A stretch of DNA of 64,000 nt, from contig OZ022508.1 in the NCBI GenBank assembly GCA_963989385.1, positions 51,623,087 to 51,687,086 on the forward strand. The letters run 5' to 3'. Numbering within the stretch: the first letter of the stretch is position 1; each line of letters begins with the position of its first letter. The stretch comes from Ctena decussata. Taxonomy: Eukaryota; Mollusca; Bivalvia; Lucinida; Lucinidae. Shown piece by piece: positions 1 through 12,300 of the stretch. Position numbers and translations under genes: made by a program. The notes under the pieces are model-generated. The model ran no database searches. It was not told where the DNA came from and saw nothing but the letters and a program-made list of their open reading frames with translations.

Positions 1-447
1 GTGAAATTTGATGAAATTCAGTTATAAAGTTTTAAAGTAATGGCAGAGACACTATTTGACCTCTAACCCCCGACAGTGGCATTGACCTTGGGCGTGGGAA
101 CCAAACTCTTGTGCATGACACACCTTCTCATTGTGCTCTATCTTTCTGTGAAGTTTCATCGAATTTGCTTCAGTAGTTTATAAGTTATAGCTGAGACACG
201 ATTTAAGCCATGATTTTACCTTTGACCCAACTGTGACCTTGATCTTGGGAATGGGAACCAAACTCTTGTGCGCAACACACCTTCTCAATGTGCTCTATCT
301 TTCTGTGAAGTTTCATAAAATTTGCTTCAGTAGTTTTTAAGTTATCGCTGAGACACGATTTGTTACGGACGGACGCACGGACGGACTGACAGACGGACGG
401 ATGGTGCGATTTTAATATGCCACCCGAAGTCCCTTCGGGGGCATAAA
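1..447 (+). mobile_element. HINE, family P2, 3' part
   Basis: This is the 3' part of a non-autonomous Helentron-like element whose 5' end lies outside the window. It has two tandem monomers of about 170 bp (shared phrases such as 'tctttctgtgaagtttcat' near 140 and 300), an ACGG-type tract at 364-410, and a terminal hairpin at 422-440 (CCCGAAG/CTTCGGG) followed by GGGCATAAA. The same family recurs at 33245-33964 and, inverted, at 50966-52903. Confidence 0.75.
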
Positions 448-977
448 TATATTTCTCTTCAATACGTTTAGAGCAATGCTCTGGGCATGCATACAACTGA
501 GAAAAAAAATAAGAAGGGAAGTAACTCCAAATTAACTTGGGATACATTATGGTTCTTCTGCTCTGCACTTCTTGTCATTACCCTCTACTATCAGTATGTG
601 AAGTTTCATTCATGTTCTCTTAAATATGTACAGAGATATACTCCGGACAAGCTAAATTACAGAAAAAATTAGGAAGTGAGCTAACTCTGTAATTACTAAA
701 GGTAGGGTTATAGTTCTTAAGCTCTGCACTTCCTTTCATTACCCTCTATCATTGTGTGAAGTTTCATTTAGTTTCCTTCAATACTTCCTAAGATATGCTC
801 CATACAAGCAAACTACAGCAAAAATTAAGAAGGGAGCTTACTCTGTAATTACTTTTGATAGGGTTATGGTACTGGTGTTCTGCACTTTCACTCATTCCCC
901 ACTATCAGTGTGTGAAGTTTCATTAAGTTCCCTTTTATACTTTCAGAGATATGCTCAGGACATGCAAAATACTGAAA
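448..977 (+). repeat. Tandem repeat of about 162 bp, about three copies
   Basis: Copies start near 497, 657 and 820, each with 'aagaaggga' or a variant followed by 'taactc'. The array stops at 977 in an A-run ('actgaaa') and the following monomer text ('aaaaggaagaa') resumes at about 2083, after the HINE at 978-2082. It is therefore the core of an older element that was split by that HINE. Short open frames here are repeat shadows. Confidence 0.65.
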
Positions 978-2082
978 CAAGAGGGCCAAGAGGCCCTGAA
1001 TCGCTCACCTGACCAAAAAGGTTAACGGTCAAACAAGGGTCAACATTTAACAAACCTGATAGTTTGCAACCACTTCCAAATGGTTTTGAAGAAGATTTTT
1101 GAATATTTTTTCTATGTATTGCTATGGTTCAAACCCTGGACCCCCTGGGGCCGGGCCATTTTGGACCCTGTGGCCATTATTCATTATTTGAATAATTCTG
1201 GTAAAGGACCACTAGGTAATGCTACATACTAAATTTCAAGCATCTGAGCCAAGTGGTTCTGAAGAAGAAGATTTTTGAATATTTTTCTATGTATTTCTAT
1301 GGTTCAAACTCAGGACCCCCTGGGGCGGGGCCATTTTAGACCCTGGGGTCATCATTTCAACAAACTTGGTTAAAGACTACTAGGCAAAGCTACATACCAA
1401 ATTTCAAGCATCTGGGCAAAGTGGTTCTCAAGAAGAAGATTTTTTTAAATATTTTTCTATGTATTTCTATGGTTCAAACCTAGGACTCCCTGTCGCGGGA
1501 CCATTTTGGACCCTGGGGCCACCATTAGAACAAACTTGGTAAAGGACTATTAGCAATGCTACATACCAAATTTCAAGCATCGATGCCTTGCGGTTCTGAA
1601 GTAGATGATTTTTTAATATTTTTCTTTGTATTTCTATGGTTCAAACCTGGGACTCCCTGCCCCGTGCCATTTTGGACCCTGGGGCCACCATTTGAACAAA
1701 CTTGGTAGAGGACCACTAGGCAATGTATCATACCAAATTTCAAGCATCTGAGCCAAGCAGTTCTGGTGAAGACAATTTTTTAAGTATTTTTTCATTTCGA
1801 ACCCAAGACCCCCTGCCCCAGGGCCATTTTGGACCCTGGTGCCACTGTTTGAACAAACTTGGTAGAGGACCACTAGGCAATGCTACAAACCAAATTTCAA
1901 GCATCTGAGCCAAGCAGTTCTGGAGAAGAAGATTTTTAAGTAATTTTTTGTTTCATGGCTCTAGTCCTTATAGTTTCTGAGAAATGACCTTAACGCAAAA
2001 ACTCGACAAAAGTTTACGCCGCCACCGCCGACGACACTGGAAAAGTAATACATGTCTCGCCTCTGCTTCGCAGGCGAGACAA
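978..2082 (+). mobile_element. HINE, family P1c, complete
   Basis: The 5' end is CAAGAGGGCC with an AGGGCC/GGCCCT hairpin and the arm CGCTCACCTG. The core has about six tandem copies of a 158-172-bp unit, marked by 'aagcatctg' at about 1238, 1407, 1576, 1742 and 1900. The 3' end is a hairpin at 2054-2080 whose last arm is CAGGCGAGAC, followed by A's. This family lacks the ACGG tract and instead has short GCCGACGAC-like repeats just before the hairpin. Left and right flanks rejoin the 162-bp repeat in an A-run. Confidence 0.75.
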
Positions 2083-2217
2083 AAAAGGAAGAATACAATA
2101 TACTAGCGTTTAGTGTATGCTTTGTAGGCAAAACCTTAGTGCTTGTGTAGAGCCTGGGGTTCTTGCTGAGCATTTGAAGTGTAGTTTCGAGATCAACCGA
2201 GTACGTGTGTCCTTTAA

Positions 2218-3872
2218 CCAGAGGACCATTGGTCCTGTAGCTCACCTGAGTCCATTCATCCTCAGCGCTCAAGGGTAGGTAACTCTAAAGTAAATTGTAC
2301 AATGTGGCCTCATTTCAACGCTGACTGAGTTGTTAGTCTATGGAAACTTTAAAATGCCATAGCAATGAAACCACATGAGCAACAATAAAAGAAAACAATA
2401 TCTATGTAGTGGCTAATGTCATGAACATGTATGCAAAGAATCAGCTTCATCCCCCTATATAGTTTTGAATATTTTTTCATTTTTTTTGTTCATTTATGTT
2501 GCCATCATGGCAACTAATCAAATTCGGTGATTTGGACAAAATTAATATGAATATGAATCATAGAGGACTACTCAAGAAACATTTCTGTAGGAAAAAAATC
2601 CAAATAACTGCAGTGAGATAGCAAAAATTGCGGATTTCCATTTTTCCCATTATAAGCCAATGGCAGCTTTAAGTTGCCATAGCAACCAAACTACTGGGGC
2701 AATTGCCAAGAAAAACAGTATTTTTATAGAAGGTAGTACCAAGATCCTTTCTGTGAAGTTTGAGCTTTATTGGTTGCATAGTTTCTGAGAAGATGATTTT
2801 TAAATATTCTTTCTATTTTTAACCATTCGGTTGCTATGGCAATCAGCCAAATAGCTCAATTTGCATAAATTTGATAAGGCTGGTTGGGGACTACTCAAGG
2901 AACATTTCTATAAAAGTTTTGTCAAAATATCTGCAGTGACATAGCAATAAATGCAAATTTTCCATTTTTCCCATTATAAGCCAATGGCAATTTTAAGTTG
3001 CCATAGCAACCAAACTGCTGAGGCAATTGCCAAGAAAAACAGTATTTTTATAGAAGGTAGTACCAAGATCCTTTCTGTGAAGTTTGAGCTTTATTGGTTG
3101 CATAGTTTCTGAGAAGATGATTTTTTAATATTCTTTCTATTTTTAACCATTCGGTTGCCATGGCAACCAGCAAAATAGCTTGATTTGCATAAATTTGATA
3201 TGGCTGGTTGAGGACTACTCAAGGAACATTTCTATGAAAGTTTTGTCAAAATATCTGCAGTGACATAGCAATAAATGCAAATTTTCCATTTTCCCATTAT
3301 AAGTCAATGGCAACTTAAAGTTGCCATTGCAACCAAACTGCTGGAGCAATTGCCATGAAAAACAGTATTTTTATAGAGGGTAGTACCAAGATCCTTTCTG
3401 TGAAGTTTGAGCTTTATTGGTTGCATAGTTTCTGAGGAGATGATTTTTGAATATTTTTTCCATTTTTCACCATTCGGTTGCCATGGCAACCAGCCAAATT
3501 GTGCAATTAACATTAATTTCATGTGGCTGATAGAGAGCTACTCAAGGAACATTTCTGTAAAAAGATTTATCAAATTATCTGCAGAGAAATAGCAATAAAT
3601 GCAAATTTTCAATTTTTCCCATACAAGTCAATGGAAACTTTAAGTTGCCATAGCAACCAAAGTTCTGAAGCGATTTGGATAAAAAACAGTATTATTGGTT
3701 CCCCCTGCCTATAAATGCTATATATGAAATTTGGTAACAATGGGCCTTGTAGTTTCAGAGGAGATGTTGTTTGAAAATATTGACGGACGGACGACGGACG
3801 GACGGACGACGGACGACGGATGCCTGCCTATACTATAAGCTCACCTGTGAGCCTTCGGCTCAGGTGAGCTAA
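2218..3872 (+). mobile_element. HINE, family P1b, complete reference copy
   Basis: The 5' end is CCAGAGGACC with a palindrome AGGACCATTGGTCCT, then the arm AGCTCACCTGAG at 2239-2250. The core has about four tandem copies of a 323-bp monomer ('ttgccatagcaaccaaa' at about 2675, 2998, 3321 and 3646). An (ACGG)n tract lies at 3781-3821. The 3' hairpin at 3838-3870 ends in CTCAGGTGAGCT, a perfect 12-nt reverse complement of the 5' arm, followed by AA to give CTAA. Two monomers carry the palindrome GTTGCCATGGCAAC (3154-3167, 3477-3490). Confidence 0.85.
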
Positions 3873-4507
3873 AAAGCTGATAATTGAAAAAAAAATCACA
3901 AAATTTTCACGTATTTTGGTGTTTACAAATCTCCAATACCAGTGATGTGGGTAAAGTCTTGCTCTGTTATCAGCCGATTCCATCCTTGATAGACAACCGT
4001 GTGCTTGATAACTAGCATGCCTGACAGACTCTCAAAAAGACTTTCCCTTTAATCCCAGATATATCCGGGTTCAGCACGCCAACTGTAAAATTACTTAATG
4101 TGGAAGAGCCTGTCTATTGAGGGAATGGCAGGAATATAGATGCTCATCTCACAGGTTTATCTCAGAAACAATTGGGTGAAGAGACAATTTTTTTACATTT
4201 GCAAAATCCACTTACGAACAGAATCTATCACAGTAAGCCAGGCGAGACTGTTGTAATTCTTGAGATTCTTCTTCCATACCAGCTGCTGCAGCACTGAGAT
4301 CATTTGTCCGTATCCTTCCTCTCATATCATCTTCATGGCGCAGCTCTCTTGTCATACCAAACTAAAAAATGATCACATAAGCAAGAGGCCCAGGTGAGCC
4401 AAAGTTGCTCCCCATAGCCATAGTATGAAAGAATAATCAGAAACAATTAAGTAAAATGAGTAGATAAATTAAGATAAGCAAGTAAATTAATCAAGAGAAT
4501 AAGTAAA
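3873..4507. other. Non-repeat intronic-looking sequence
   Basis: I find no similarity to the HINE families here. The only supported feature is the candidate exon at 4216-4361. The rest is AT-rich with no convincing open frame. Confidence 0.5.
4216..4361 (-). CDS. Candidate host exon (146 nt)
   Basis: On the minus strand an acceptor (a T-run then TTTTTTAG, just above 4361) opens a frame of 48 codons with no stop, followed by a strong donor, C|GTAAGT, at 4215-4210. The two other frames stop within nine codons. The product reads as an acidic, Glu/Gln-rich, probably helical segment (RELRHEDDMRGRIRTND and later MEEESQELQQS) ending with a Cys-containing stretch (YCDRFC). I do not recognise the family. 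It lies in a non-repetitive 635-bp stretch between two HINEs, as expected for an old exon surrounded by mobile elements. Its entry phase does not fit directly onto the exon at 28534-28619, so either another exon lies between or it belongs to a different gene. Splice sites and frame are seen; coding is inferred. Confidence 0.6.
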
Positions 4508-6591
4508 CCAGAGGACCAATGGTCCTGTAGCTCACCTGACACCTTCTGTCAATAGACACAATTTGTCATTTTGCTCATTTGTTACAAATTTGAAACCAGT
4601 AGCTTAAAAGGTGTGCATATTTTAATTTAAAAATCTCAGTGACCTTGAGCAAAGTTCAAAAAATGACCTTGACCTTTGATGACCTTGTCTTCATGTATTC
4701 ATTTAGTTAACCATATTTTCCAATTATTATATCTAGGTTAAAAAAATTCCGTAACATCAACTGTTTAAGCATTTTCCCACATAAAAGCATAACATACCAA
4801 AGTTGACCTTGCCATAAATTAGGTCAAGGTCAATGCGCCGTCATGATTTGTACAAACTATGATGGGCCCGAGTCCTCAATGCTACATACCATGCCACAAG
4901 GTCCTTGTGCCTTTGGTTCTGCAGAAGTAGATTTTTGAAGGAATTTTACCATGGGCATGTCGTACACTTAAATGGTTTCTGAGAAATCCACTGCTTCAGC
5001 ATTTTCCAATGCATCAAACTCGACCTTGCCACAAATTAGGTCACAGTCAATGCACAGTCCTGATTTGTATAAATTATGATGGGCCCAACTTCCAAATGCT
5101 ACATACCAAGTTTCAAGGTCATAGGCCTTTTAGTTCTGGAGAAGAAGATTTTTGAAGGGGTTTTACAATATATGGACATGGCTGTCATCTTGGTCATGAG
5201 ACCCAGATCCTGGAAACCTACTTTCGTTCCCCCATCCCACTAAGACTCCATATGAAATTTGGCTTCAATCAGGGAAGTGGTTTCAGAGGAGAAGATGTCT
5301 GAAAATCTTGACAACAGATGGACCATATATTGCAAATATCGTACCTTAGCCTTGAATAGTTTCTGAAAAATCCACTGTTTAAGCATTTTCCCATATTAAA
5401 GCCTAACATACCAAAGTTGACAGTGTCATAAATTAGATCAAGGTCAACGCACGGTCATCATTTGTATATAATATGATGGGCCTGAGTGCCCAATGCTACG
5501 TACCAAGTTTCAAGGTCATAGGCCTTCTGGTTCTGAAGAAGAAGATTTTTGAAAGTATTTTACCATATATGGATGTGGTGGCCATCTTGGTCATGTGACC
5601 CAGATCCTGGTAACAATCTTTCGTTGCCCCATTTCGCTGAGACTCCATATTAAATTTAGCTTCAGTCAGCCCAGTGGTTTTTGAGGAAAGGATGTTTGAA
5701 AATCTTGACGACGGACGGGCTGACAGAATGACCTTGACCTTTAGTGACATAATATCTACAGCTGTTCATTTAGTTGACCATATATACCAAATATTGTACC
5801 TTAAGACTTAAACAGTTTCTGAGAAATCCACTGTTTAGGCGTTATCCCATATAAAAGCCTAAGGTACCGAAGTTGACCATGTCATAGATTAGGTCAACAT
5901 CAACTCAAGGTCTTCATTTGAGTAAATTATGATGGGCCCGAATGCCCGATGCTACATACCAAGTTTCAGGGTCATAGGCCTTTTGGTTCTGAAGAAGAAG
6001 ATTTTTGAAGGGTTTTTACCATATATGGGCGTGGCGGCCATCTTGGTCATGTGACCCAGACCTGGGGTATGAACTTTTGTTCCCCTACCACCCTGAGACT
6101 CCATATGAATTTGGCTTCAATCGGCCCAGTGTTTCAGAGAAGAAGATGTTTGAAAATCTTGACGACGGATGGACCGACGGAATGACCTTGACCTTTAGTG
6201 ACATAATATCTTCAGCTCTTCATTTAGTTGACCATTTATACACCAAATATTGTACCTTATACTTAAATAGTTCCTGAGAAATCCACTCTTTAGGCCTTTT
6301 TCCCATATAAAAGCCTAAGGTACCGAAGTTGACAGTGTCATAAATTAGGTCAAGGTCACTGCAAGGTCATCATTTTTATAATCTATAATGGGCCCACATG
6401 CCCGATGCAACATACCAAGTTTCAAGGTCATAGGCCTTTTTGTTCTGGAGAAGAAGACTTTTGAAGGGGTTTTACCATATATGGGCGTGGCAGCCATTTT
6501 GGTCATGTGACCCACACCCGGGGTATAAACTTGTGACCCGGATACCCCCAACAATCTTTTGTTTCCCCCAACCTAGGAAGGCTCCATATAA
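4508..6591 (+). mobile_element. HINE, family P1d, left part (split by 17.8-kb insertion)
   Basis: The 5' end is CCAGAGGACC with an AGGACC/GGTCCT hairpin and the arm TAGCTCACCTGACA. The core monomers are about 455 bp, each with 'tagtgacataatatct', 'aggtcaaggtca', 'accatatatgggcgtgg' and 'ccatatgaaatttgg'. The copy breaks at 6591 inside 'ggctccatata' and continues at 24440 with 'aaattgacttcaatcgg', exactly the next part of the monomer. An open frame on the minus strand recurs in each monomer and is not a gene. Confidence 0.8.
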
Positions 6592-6649
6592 CCAGAGGAC
6601 CATTGGTCCTGTAGCTCACCTGAGTCCCTTTATTGTCAGCATGTAAATG

Positions 6650-7189
6650 TTGGCATTAACCCAGAAGACTATAGGCTGTTAATCGCTGAACTGAGCATCA
6701 TCAGATGCTACAAAGCTTATAACAACAGCTTGAGACAGTGAAAGATACAGTGTTCAAGAAGTCCAGGTCAGATGTTAATGACAGCAGGCCCCTTGATCAA
6801 AACCAAACCAAGTTTAGCTTATTGTTACAGATAAAACATCAACCTACTGTCCTCATTCCAAGGAAATTGGTAGTCATTGACTTACATATTGATTCTCACC
6901 TGCATTTCATTTCTAGCGTCAAAGACTTTAAGTTTTTATTTGATAAGGACAAGGCAGCCATCTTGGTAATCTGATAATGGGTAACTGAATGTATGAATAT
7001 ATTTTGTGTTGAGCTAAAAATATGATCAGCCATTTTTTCATGAAGAATCCATTAATGAAATCTCAAAGCACCAACATACATAGTTCGTAAGATATGGCAT
7101 GTATAAAAAATGTACTTTGAGGAATGGACTGATGCATGGAAAACTCAAATCAATATGCCCTATCAATTTCTTTGAAGTAGGGGGCATAC
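6650..7189 (+). repeat. Unassigned stretch ending in a P4-like HINE 3' hairpin
   Basis: The right end, about 7157-7187, reads ATGCCCTATCAA, a short loop, then TTGAAGTAGGGGGCATA, as in the P4 3' hairpins at 18431-18465 and 28351-28387. The matching 5' end was not found. The open frame at 6738-6974 has no recognisable domain and was not called. Confidence 0.4.
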
Positions 7190-8240
7190 ATACTGTATTT
7201 TAAATAATATATAGACCAAGTTGCAAGCTTTGCTCACAGTAAATGTTTTATATACCCAGGTAATATTTAATACTGATTACCCATATCAAATGTTTTTACT
7301 AGTGAGCCCTTTCAGTTATTTTTATGGTGTTCTTTATTTTGTATAACACTGTGGCACACAGCTTCAAGGGTTTTGATATTAAAAGAGTGGATGAGTAAGC
7401 AGTGTCTATAATGAATATTTAGCAAGTTATTGTACTTACCCATCTAGATTCCTTCAAAGTTATTTCCCCTGTGATCAATAAGGGGCCGCTTATCTCTCGT
7501 GTGATCAATGATAGACAGTCATCTCGTTGGTTTCATTCTTATACTGGTTGCTAGGCAACTGTCAACAATATGTCAAGCACTTGCACACAAAACTTGCTTT
7601 AGTTGTTCATTGTAATAGATCCAACAAGGCTGTTTCTTTAATAGTGAAACGTATCAAAGTCAGATGGACTTAGCTCTGGTGAATAGGTAGGCTTTTGAAG
7701 AACTCCAGTCAAATCCTGCAGTAGTGACATCACAATATCTCCTTTATGACATTAGACATTTTCAAAAAATAAGTGGTTTGACAGACCCAAGAAAAGGTGT
7801 CTGCATTTCAGTTTTGACATCAATGTTGTTGAAAGAAATGTTCTGTAGTATTCTTCGTTTACATTTTGACCTTTCTGAACAGCACTGAGATAATATTCTT
7901 ACAACCACACACATATATCAGCAACGTCTTTACATATCCTTGTTTACATCGAAACGTTTCTGGTCATAGGAAGTTTAGGATGTGGCAATGGGTGATTGCG
8001 ACTTAAATAGTAACCAAGTTTCAGCAATGGCCACAACACAAAAGAAAAAAAAAATAAAAAAAAAAAAAAAGAGAGAGAAAGAGAGAAAAAACACCTTAAA
8101 CAAAATATATTTTACTATATTCATTGGGTCTTTGAATAATTTCTGTAAATCATTAAAGTTCATTTAAGACACTTTCTGAAATAACTTATAATATTATCCA
8201 TAAATTTGCCATCCATTACTACATTTTAAAACAGCATTTA
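7190..8240. other. Intergenic/element-internal sequence, no gene seen
   Basis: No open frame of interest and no match to the HINE cores. It contains an isolated X-box-like palindrome GTTGCTAGGCAAC at 7547-7559 and an A/GA low-complexity tract at about 8038-8092. It lies downstream of the RepHel gene on that gene's strand, so part of it could be Helentron 3' sequence. Confidence 0.4.
8038..8092. repeat. A-rich/GA low-complexity tract
   Basis: Runs of A broken by single T's, then AGAGAGA. No other significance seen. Confidence 0.8.
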
Positions 8241-8244
8241 AATT

Positions 8245-8960
8245 CTAAACTTTCATGCAACTTCCTTGCAAACAGTGTGTATTTTTTCAACTCCAAATAA
8301 CAAACAAACTTTTACTTTCTTCATCATGAGGTATTAGTACCAATATTTTTGACAGCGGACCACAGAAATATTGATTAATACATAAAATTTCCATTGTATA
8401 TTCAAATTTTGAGCTCGCTCGTTATCTCAATAATATATCATGGTTACATGCGGTAATAATATGTTGCATAACATCCTGTCACAGATATTAAGCTGCACCT
8501 TTTAAACACATAAAATGCTTCAACAATGCTTTTCAAGAATGTATTTATGAAACAATATATAAGTTTGTCATCTGTCCAATCAGATGACATGTCATGAAAT
8601 AATCAGTAACTTTCCAGTAAACATTGTACATTTTTCTAAGAAACTTCCATGTAACTTCCTTTCAACTTTCTCAGTAACAATATTCTTGACAACGCAAAAG
8701 AAATACTTAACTAATGTCTAAAACTTTAACTTCATTCTTGAAGGTCTGGGCTCATTATCTGTATAACGTGGTAAAAAAAGGTGAATAACATCCAGAAACA
8801 AGCTATATAACATGCTGTATAACCTGCTCTACCTTTCAGGTTGTACAACCTGCTCTTGCTCTATATAAAAAGTTATACCTTTAAGGCAGATGAAATACAC
8901 CAACAATGCTTCTGATTTTTATTGCTACGTATCTAAGGCACAATAGATAAGTTTATGGTC
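8245..8960. repeat. Diverged direct duplication, about 350 bp twice
   Basis: The segments about 8245-8598 and 8636-8960 align in order. Shared anchors are 'aacttcc', 'ttcttgacaacgca' against 'tttttgacagcgga', 'gctc..ttatct', 'caacaatgctt', 'ataagttt' and 'gtccaat'. The second copy contains the 3' end of the endonuclease reading frame (minus), so the first carries an older, stop-ridden version of the same end. Duplication is inferred by eye. Confidence 0.5.
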
Positions 8961-9307
8961 AGTCCAATAGGCTTCAATAATGTCACAAAATGCTTTGCAA
9001 TTTGCAAAAATCAGATCTAATATTGATCCAGAGTCAGTTTAGAGTGCTTGATTTGTTGCACACAGCTGAACAGTGTTCCCATGAAATCGACAAACTGTGA
9101 ATTGACAGAATCTATCTGAATATTGAAATCACCCAATATGACTAACTTTGCATTAACATTTACCACTGGTTTCAAATGGCAACGAATATCTTCTTTAAAA
9201 TCAGTTTGGGAACTTTTTGGGTATTTGTACAACAGTACAGTTTGAAAATATCCTTTTGAAGGGCTTTGCAAGGCGGTCAGAATGAATTCACATGAATGGC
9301 AGTGCAT
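8925..9307 (-). pseudogene. C-terminal half of Helentron endonuclease (EEP fold), frameshifted
   Basis: This is the downstream continuation of the RepHel protein in two shifted frames. The part at 9017-9307 carries the EEP signature LGDFNI (about 9119-9145). After a second shift near 9045, the frame reads SILDLIFANC and then YWTDHKLIYCAL (about 8950-8970), ending at a stop at 8925-8927. Together with E2341 of the upstream frame, these are the Glu, Asp-Asn and Asp-His motifs of exonuclease-endonuclease-phosphatase enzymes, here the apurinic-type domain known at the C-terminus of Helentron proteins. The first shift falls at an eight-A run (9318-9325 on the plus strand), so that one could be an indel artefact. 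The second shift is not in a homopolymer. The copy is probably recently inactivated. Confidence 0.75.
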
Positions 9308-12300
9308 TTTTATGACTTTTTTTTAATTCAAAATACTCTTTTATGTATACAGCAAGTCCATGGTGTGGCCTATTTAATGATTCAGTCTCTGTATCATCTA
9401 ATCTAATAAGCTTAAATCTTTTTAAAGCAAAATGAACATTTTCATCCCTTTTACATAACCGTGATTCTGCAAAACCAACAACATCTGCTGCCAACACATT
9501 TGGTTCAAATTCTATATCCTTGAAGTGTTTATGCAAAGACCTTGCGTTGTTAAATGCAATTCTGATTTTGCCTGGATCAACTTTATATAATGGCACATAA
9601 CAGAGTTTCAAAACAGCTTCAGTTTTTAATCTTTGCATCTCTTCAGTCACTTTTGCATCTAAAGCCATAGCACGTTCATTAAGATTCAAAATGTATAAAT
9701 TTTCAAGCTTCCTTACTCTGCTAAGTGCAACATAGTGAATATGTGGTACTTTTCTAACAGTTTTCTGAGTTAGATCAATCACTACTTTGTCTACTGTGGC
9801 ACCCTGAGCTTTGTGGACCGTTTTACCAGCAGCAGGTCTCAATGGAAATTGAAGTCTTTGATAGGTTTTGTATTTGTATATGAAAGTTCTTTCTGTATCA
9901 AACACTGGAGTCCATTCTCTCTGGATAATAACATTATAGAATCCTCTATTGAAGAACTTTTCTCGGATTGACCTACCTATTCGAGCATCATCAAATAAAA
10001 CCCAAATAATACTAGGACGATTTGTTCCTTCCATCTTATACTCAATATATTTTACAATCCCCGTAGCACCATTTGTTAAACCATCTTCTACACTGACATT
10101 CACTGTCATAACATAAATCATTCCAACAGCTACTGTCAACAACTTCAACAAACTGCCTGTTTTTGAGAAATCATCTGGAAGTGAATTAATTAGCTCACGA
10201 GATCTTTTTGCAGAAATGTTTGCTAAAACAACTGTATCATGACAAGGAATAACAACTTTCTCTCCAGGCATCTGATTCAAAATTTTCTCATTATGATTAT
10301 TCACACCTAAGTTTTCAGCAAACAAATGAAGGGCATCTTTTGGATAGTCATCACTATGACGGTCAACAATGCGTGTTTGCAACTTATTTTTGTCTTCTTC
10401 AGTCATTTCATTAAGTCGAAGTCGATTCAGTAACTGGGCAAACTCATGATCCTCTTTTTGTCTCATGATATCTACTAATTCATACATTTTGAATAGTTCC
10501 TTCCATAAGTTAGGTGCAAGCGAAGAAGCATCCTTTTCCAAATCATGAAATACCATAGAATCACCTACTGGTTTCAGCTGGTACAAATCACCCACAGCAA
10601 TTATGCTTAAGCCACCAAAAGTTCTTTTTGTTCCAGTCAGCTGCTGCAGTCGTGTGTCAATAAAACTGAGTAATTGTGTGCCAACCATAGATATCTCATC
10701 AATAATAACAACCTTTAGATGTCTGTACTTTATTCTAAATGTATTCAACTCATCAGCTGATAAAAGGCTTGTACCCTGATATATTTTTTTGTGGAACGCA
10801 GAGCAAATGGTTTGACCACTAATGTTGAAAGCAGCAAAGCCCATATAAGCACAAAGCAGAATTCTTATATCATCTGGATTTTCTCCTTCCTTCAAATTCA
10901 AAGTTCTATACAGGCTTTGATAAAGTGCTCTTATGACTACAGATTTGCCAACACCTGCACCCCCTGATAAGAAAGCATAGATTGGTTCATCTTTGCATTT
11001 TATCCAATGCACTACATGGTTGAAAAATTCTCTTTGTCTTAAATTCAGACTCCTCAGAAGAGTTAAATATTCTTCTTCTGGTAACATAATGCCAGTTATT
11101 TCTACAGGCGGTACTGAACATGTGCACTGCAGTTCTATACCAATATCATACTGTCTGTGCTCGACTACTCTATCTGGATTAAAATATACAAAAGTTTCAG
11201 ATTCATTTACTCCTTCTTCTTCTGCCTCTCTATTTTCTTGCTCTGCATTTGGTGCAATCTGATCATATGCATTCTCCTCTTCTTCTATCATCTGTCTTGC
11301 AAGTTCAAGTTCTTCAGTGTGATGTTCATACTCGTTGCTTTTAGACTGCAGTGATTCTTTCATCAAGTTATAATGGTCCCGATAGGTGTCAAATGAACCT
11401 AATAGATCTTTTTCTTCATTTCGCCATGGCATGTAAAGCATTAACTGTTCCCTGAAGTAATTTTCCGGGTCCTTTTTCCTATTGTACCTTACAAACCGTA
11501 TTATTCTAGGGACTTTTCTACTCTTAAATCTAGTTCCATTCTTTGCTCTATATATCAAGTCTGAACAATCTGGTTCATTTGGAACATTTTCTTCCTCACA
11601 GCTTCCCTCATTTTCATCATTTGAATCAGTTTCACTGCCACTATCATCATTTTTATCTTCCACTTTCTCTGATAGTTTGTTTTCTTTAGGATAAATAACA
11701 TCAACTTTTGAGACATAATCTGCCAAGCAAAATTTCTGAAGCTGCCTAGGTCTTTTTGAATAACGCTGGATAATATTATCTGATTCTATGTTTGTAGACT
11801 CAGCAGGTAGCTCATCAAGAACAATTTTAGGTTTCAGCAGAAATACTCTTTCTTCAGGAGTTGATGTATTTATGAAAACAATGTCCCTTGTGCATTTTGT
11901 CAAAGGAATTTGCAGAGCAAGGTAAACTGCCTCTTGAGCACTCACTTCAACAGAGTTTGAAAAAACATTTCCAATATGTCTGACTTGTTTTTTAAGATCT
12001 AAATTTCCTTTTCGAGCTTCTTTGGCTGCTGCATCAAGCTGTGCACTCATTCCTCTTTGAGATTTACTTATATAACCAACAATGTATGATGCACAACCAT
12101 ATGGTTCAAGAACTATCTGAATGTCAAGGTTTGCCTTCCATGCAAGAAGAACTTTTACATTAAACAGATTGACTCTCATTTCATTTGGCTTCCTTTTTAG
12201 AAATACTTTTGGTGCATTCAGTGAGCTTCGTATGCATTTGATATAATCTTCAAAATCCATTTTGGCTACTTTCTCCAAAAATTCATCAATTGTCATTTCT

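Noticed and set aside
6905..6967. Possible first coding exon on the minus strand (AAGATGGCTGCC context, donor CAG|GTGAG)
   Set aside because: 'aagatggc.gcc' is a frequent phrase in HINE cores here, and the exit phase gives an immediate stop with the exon at 4216-4361.
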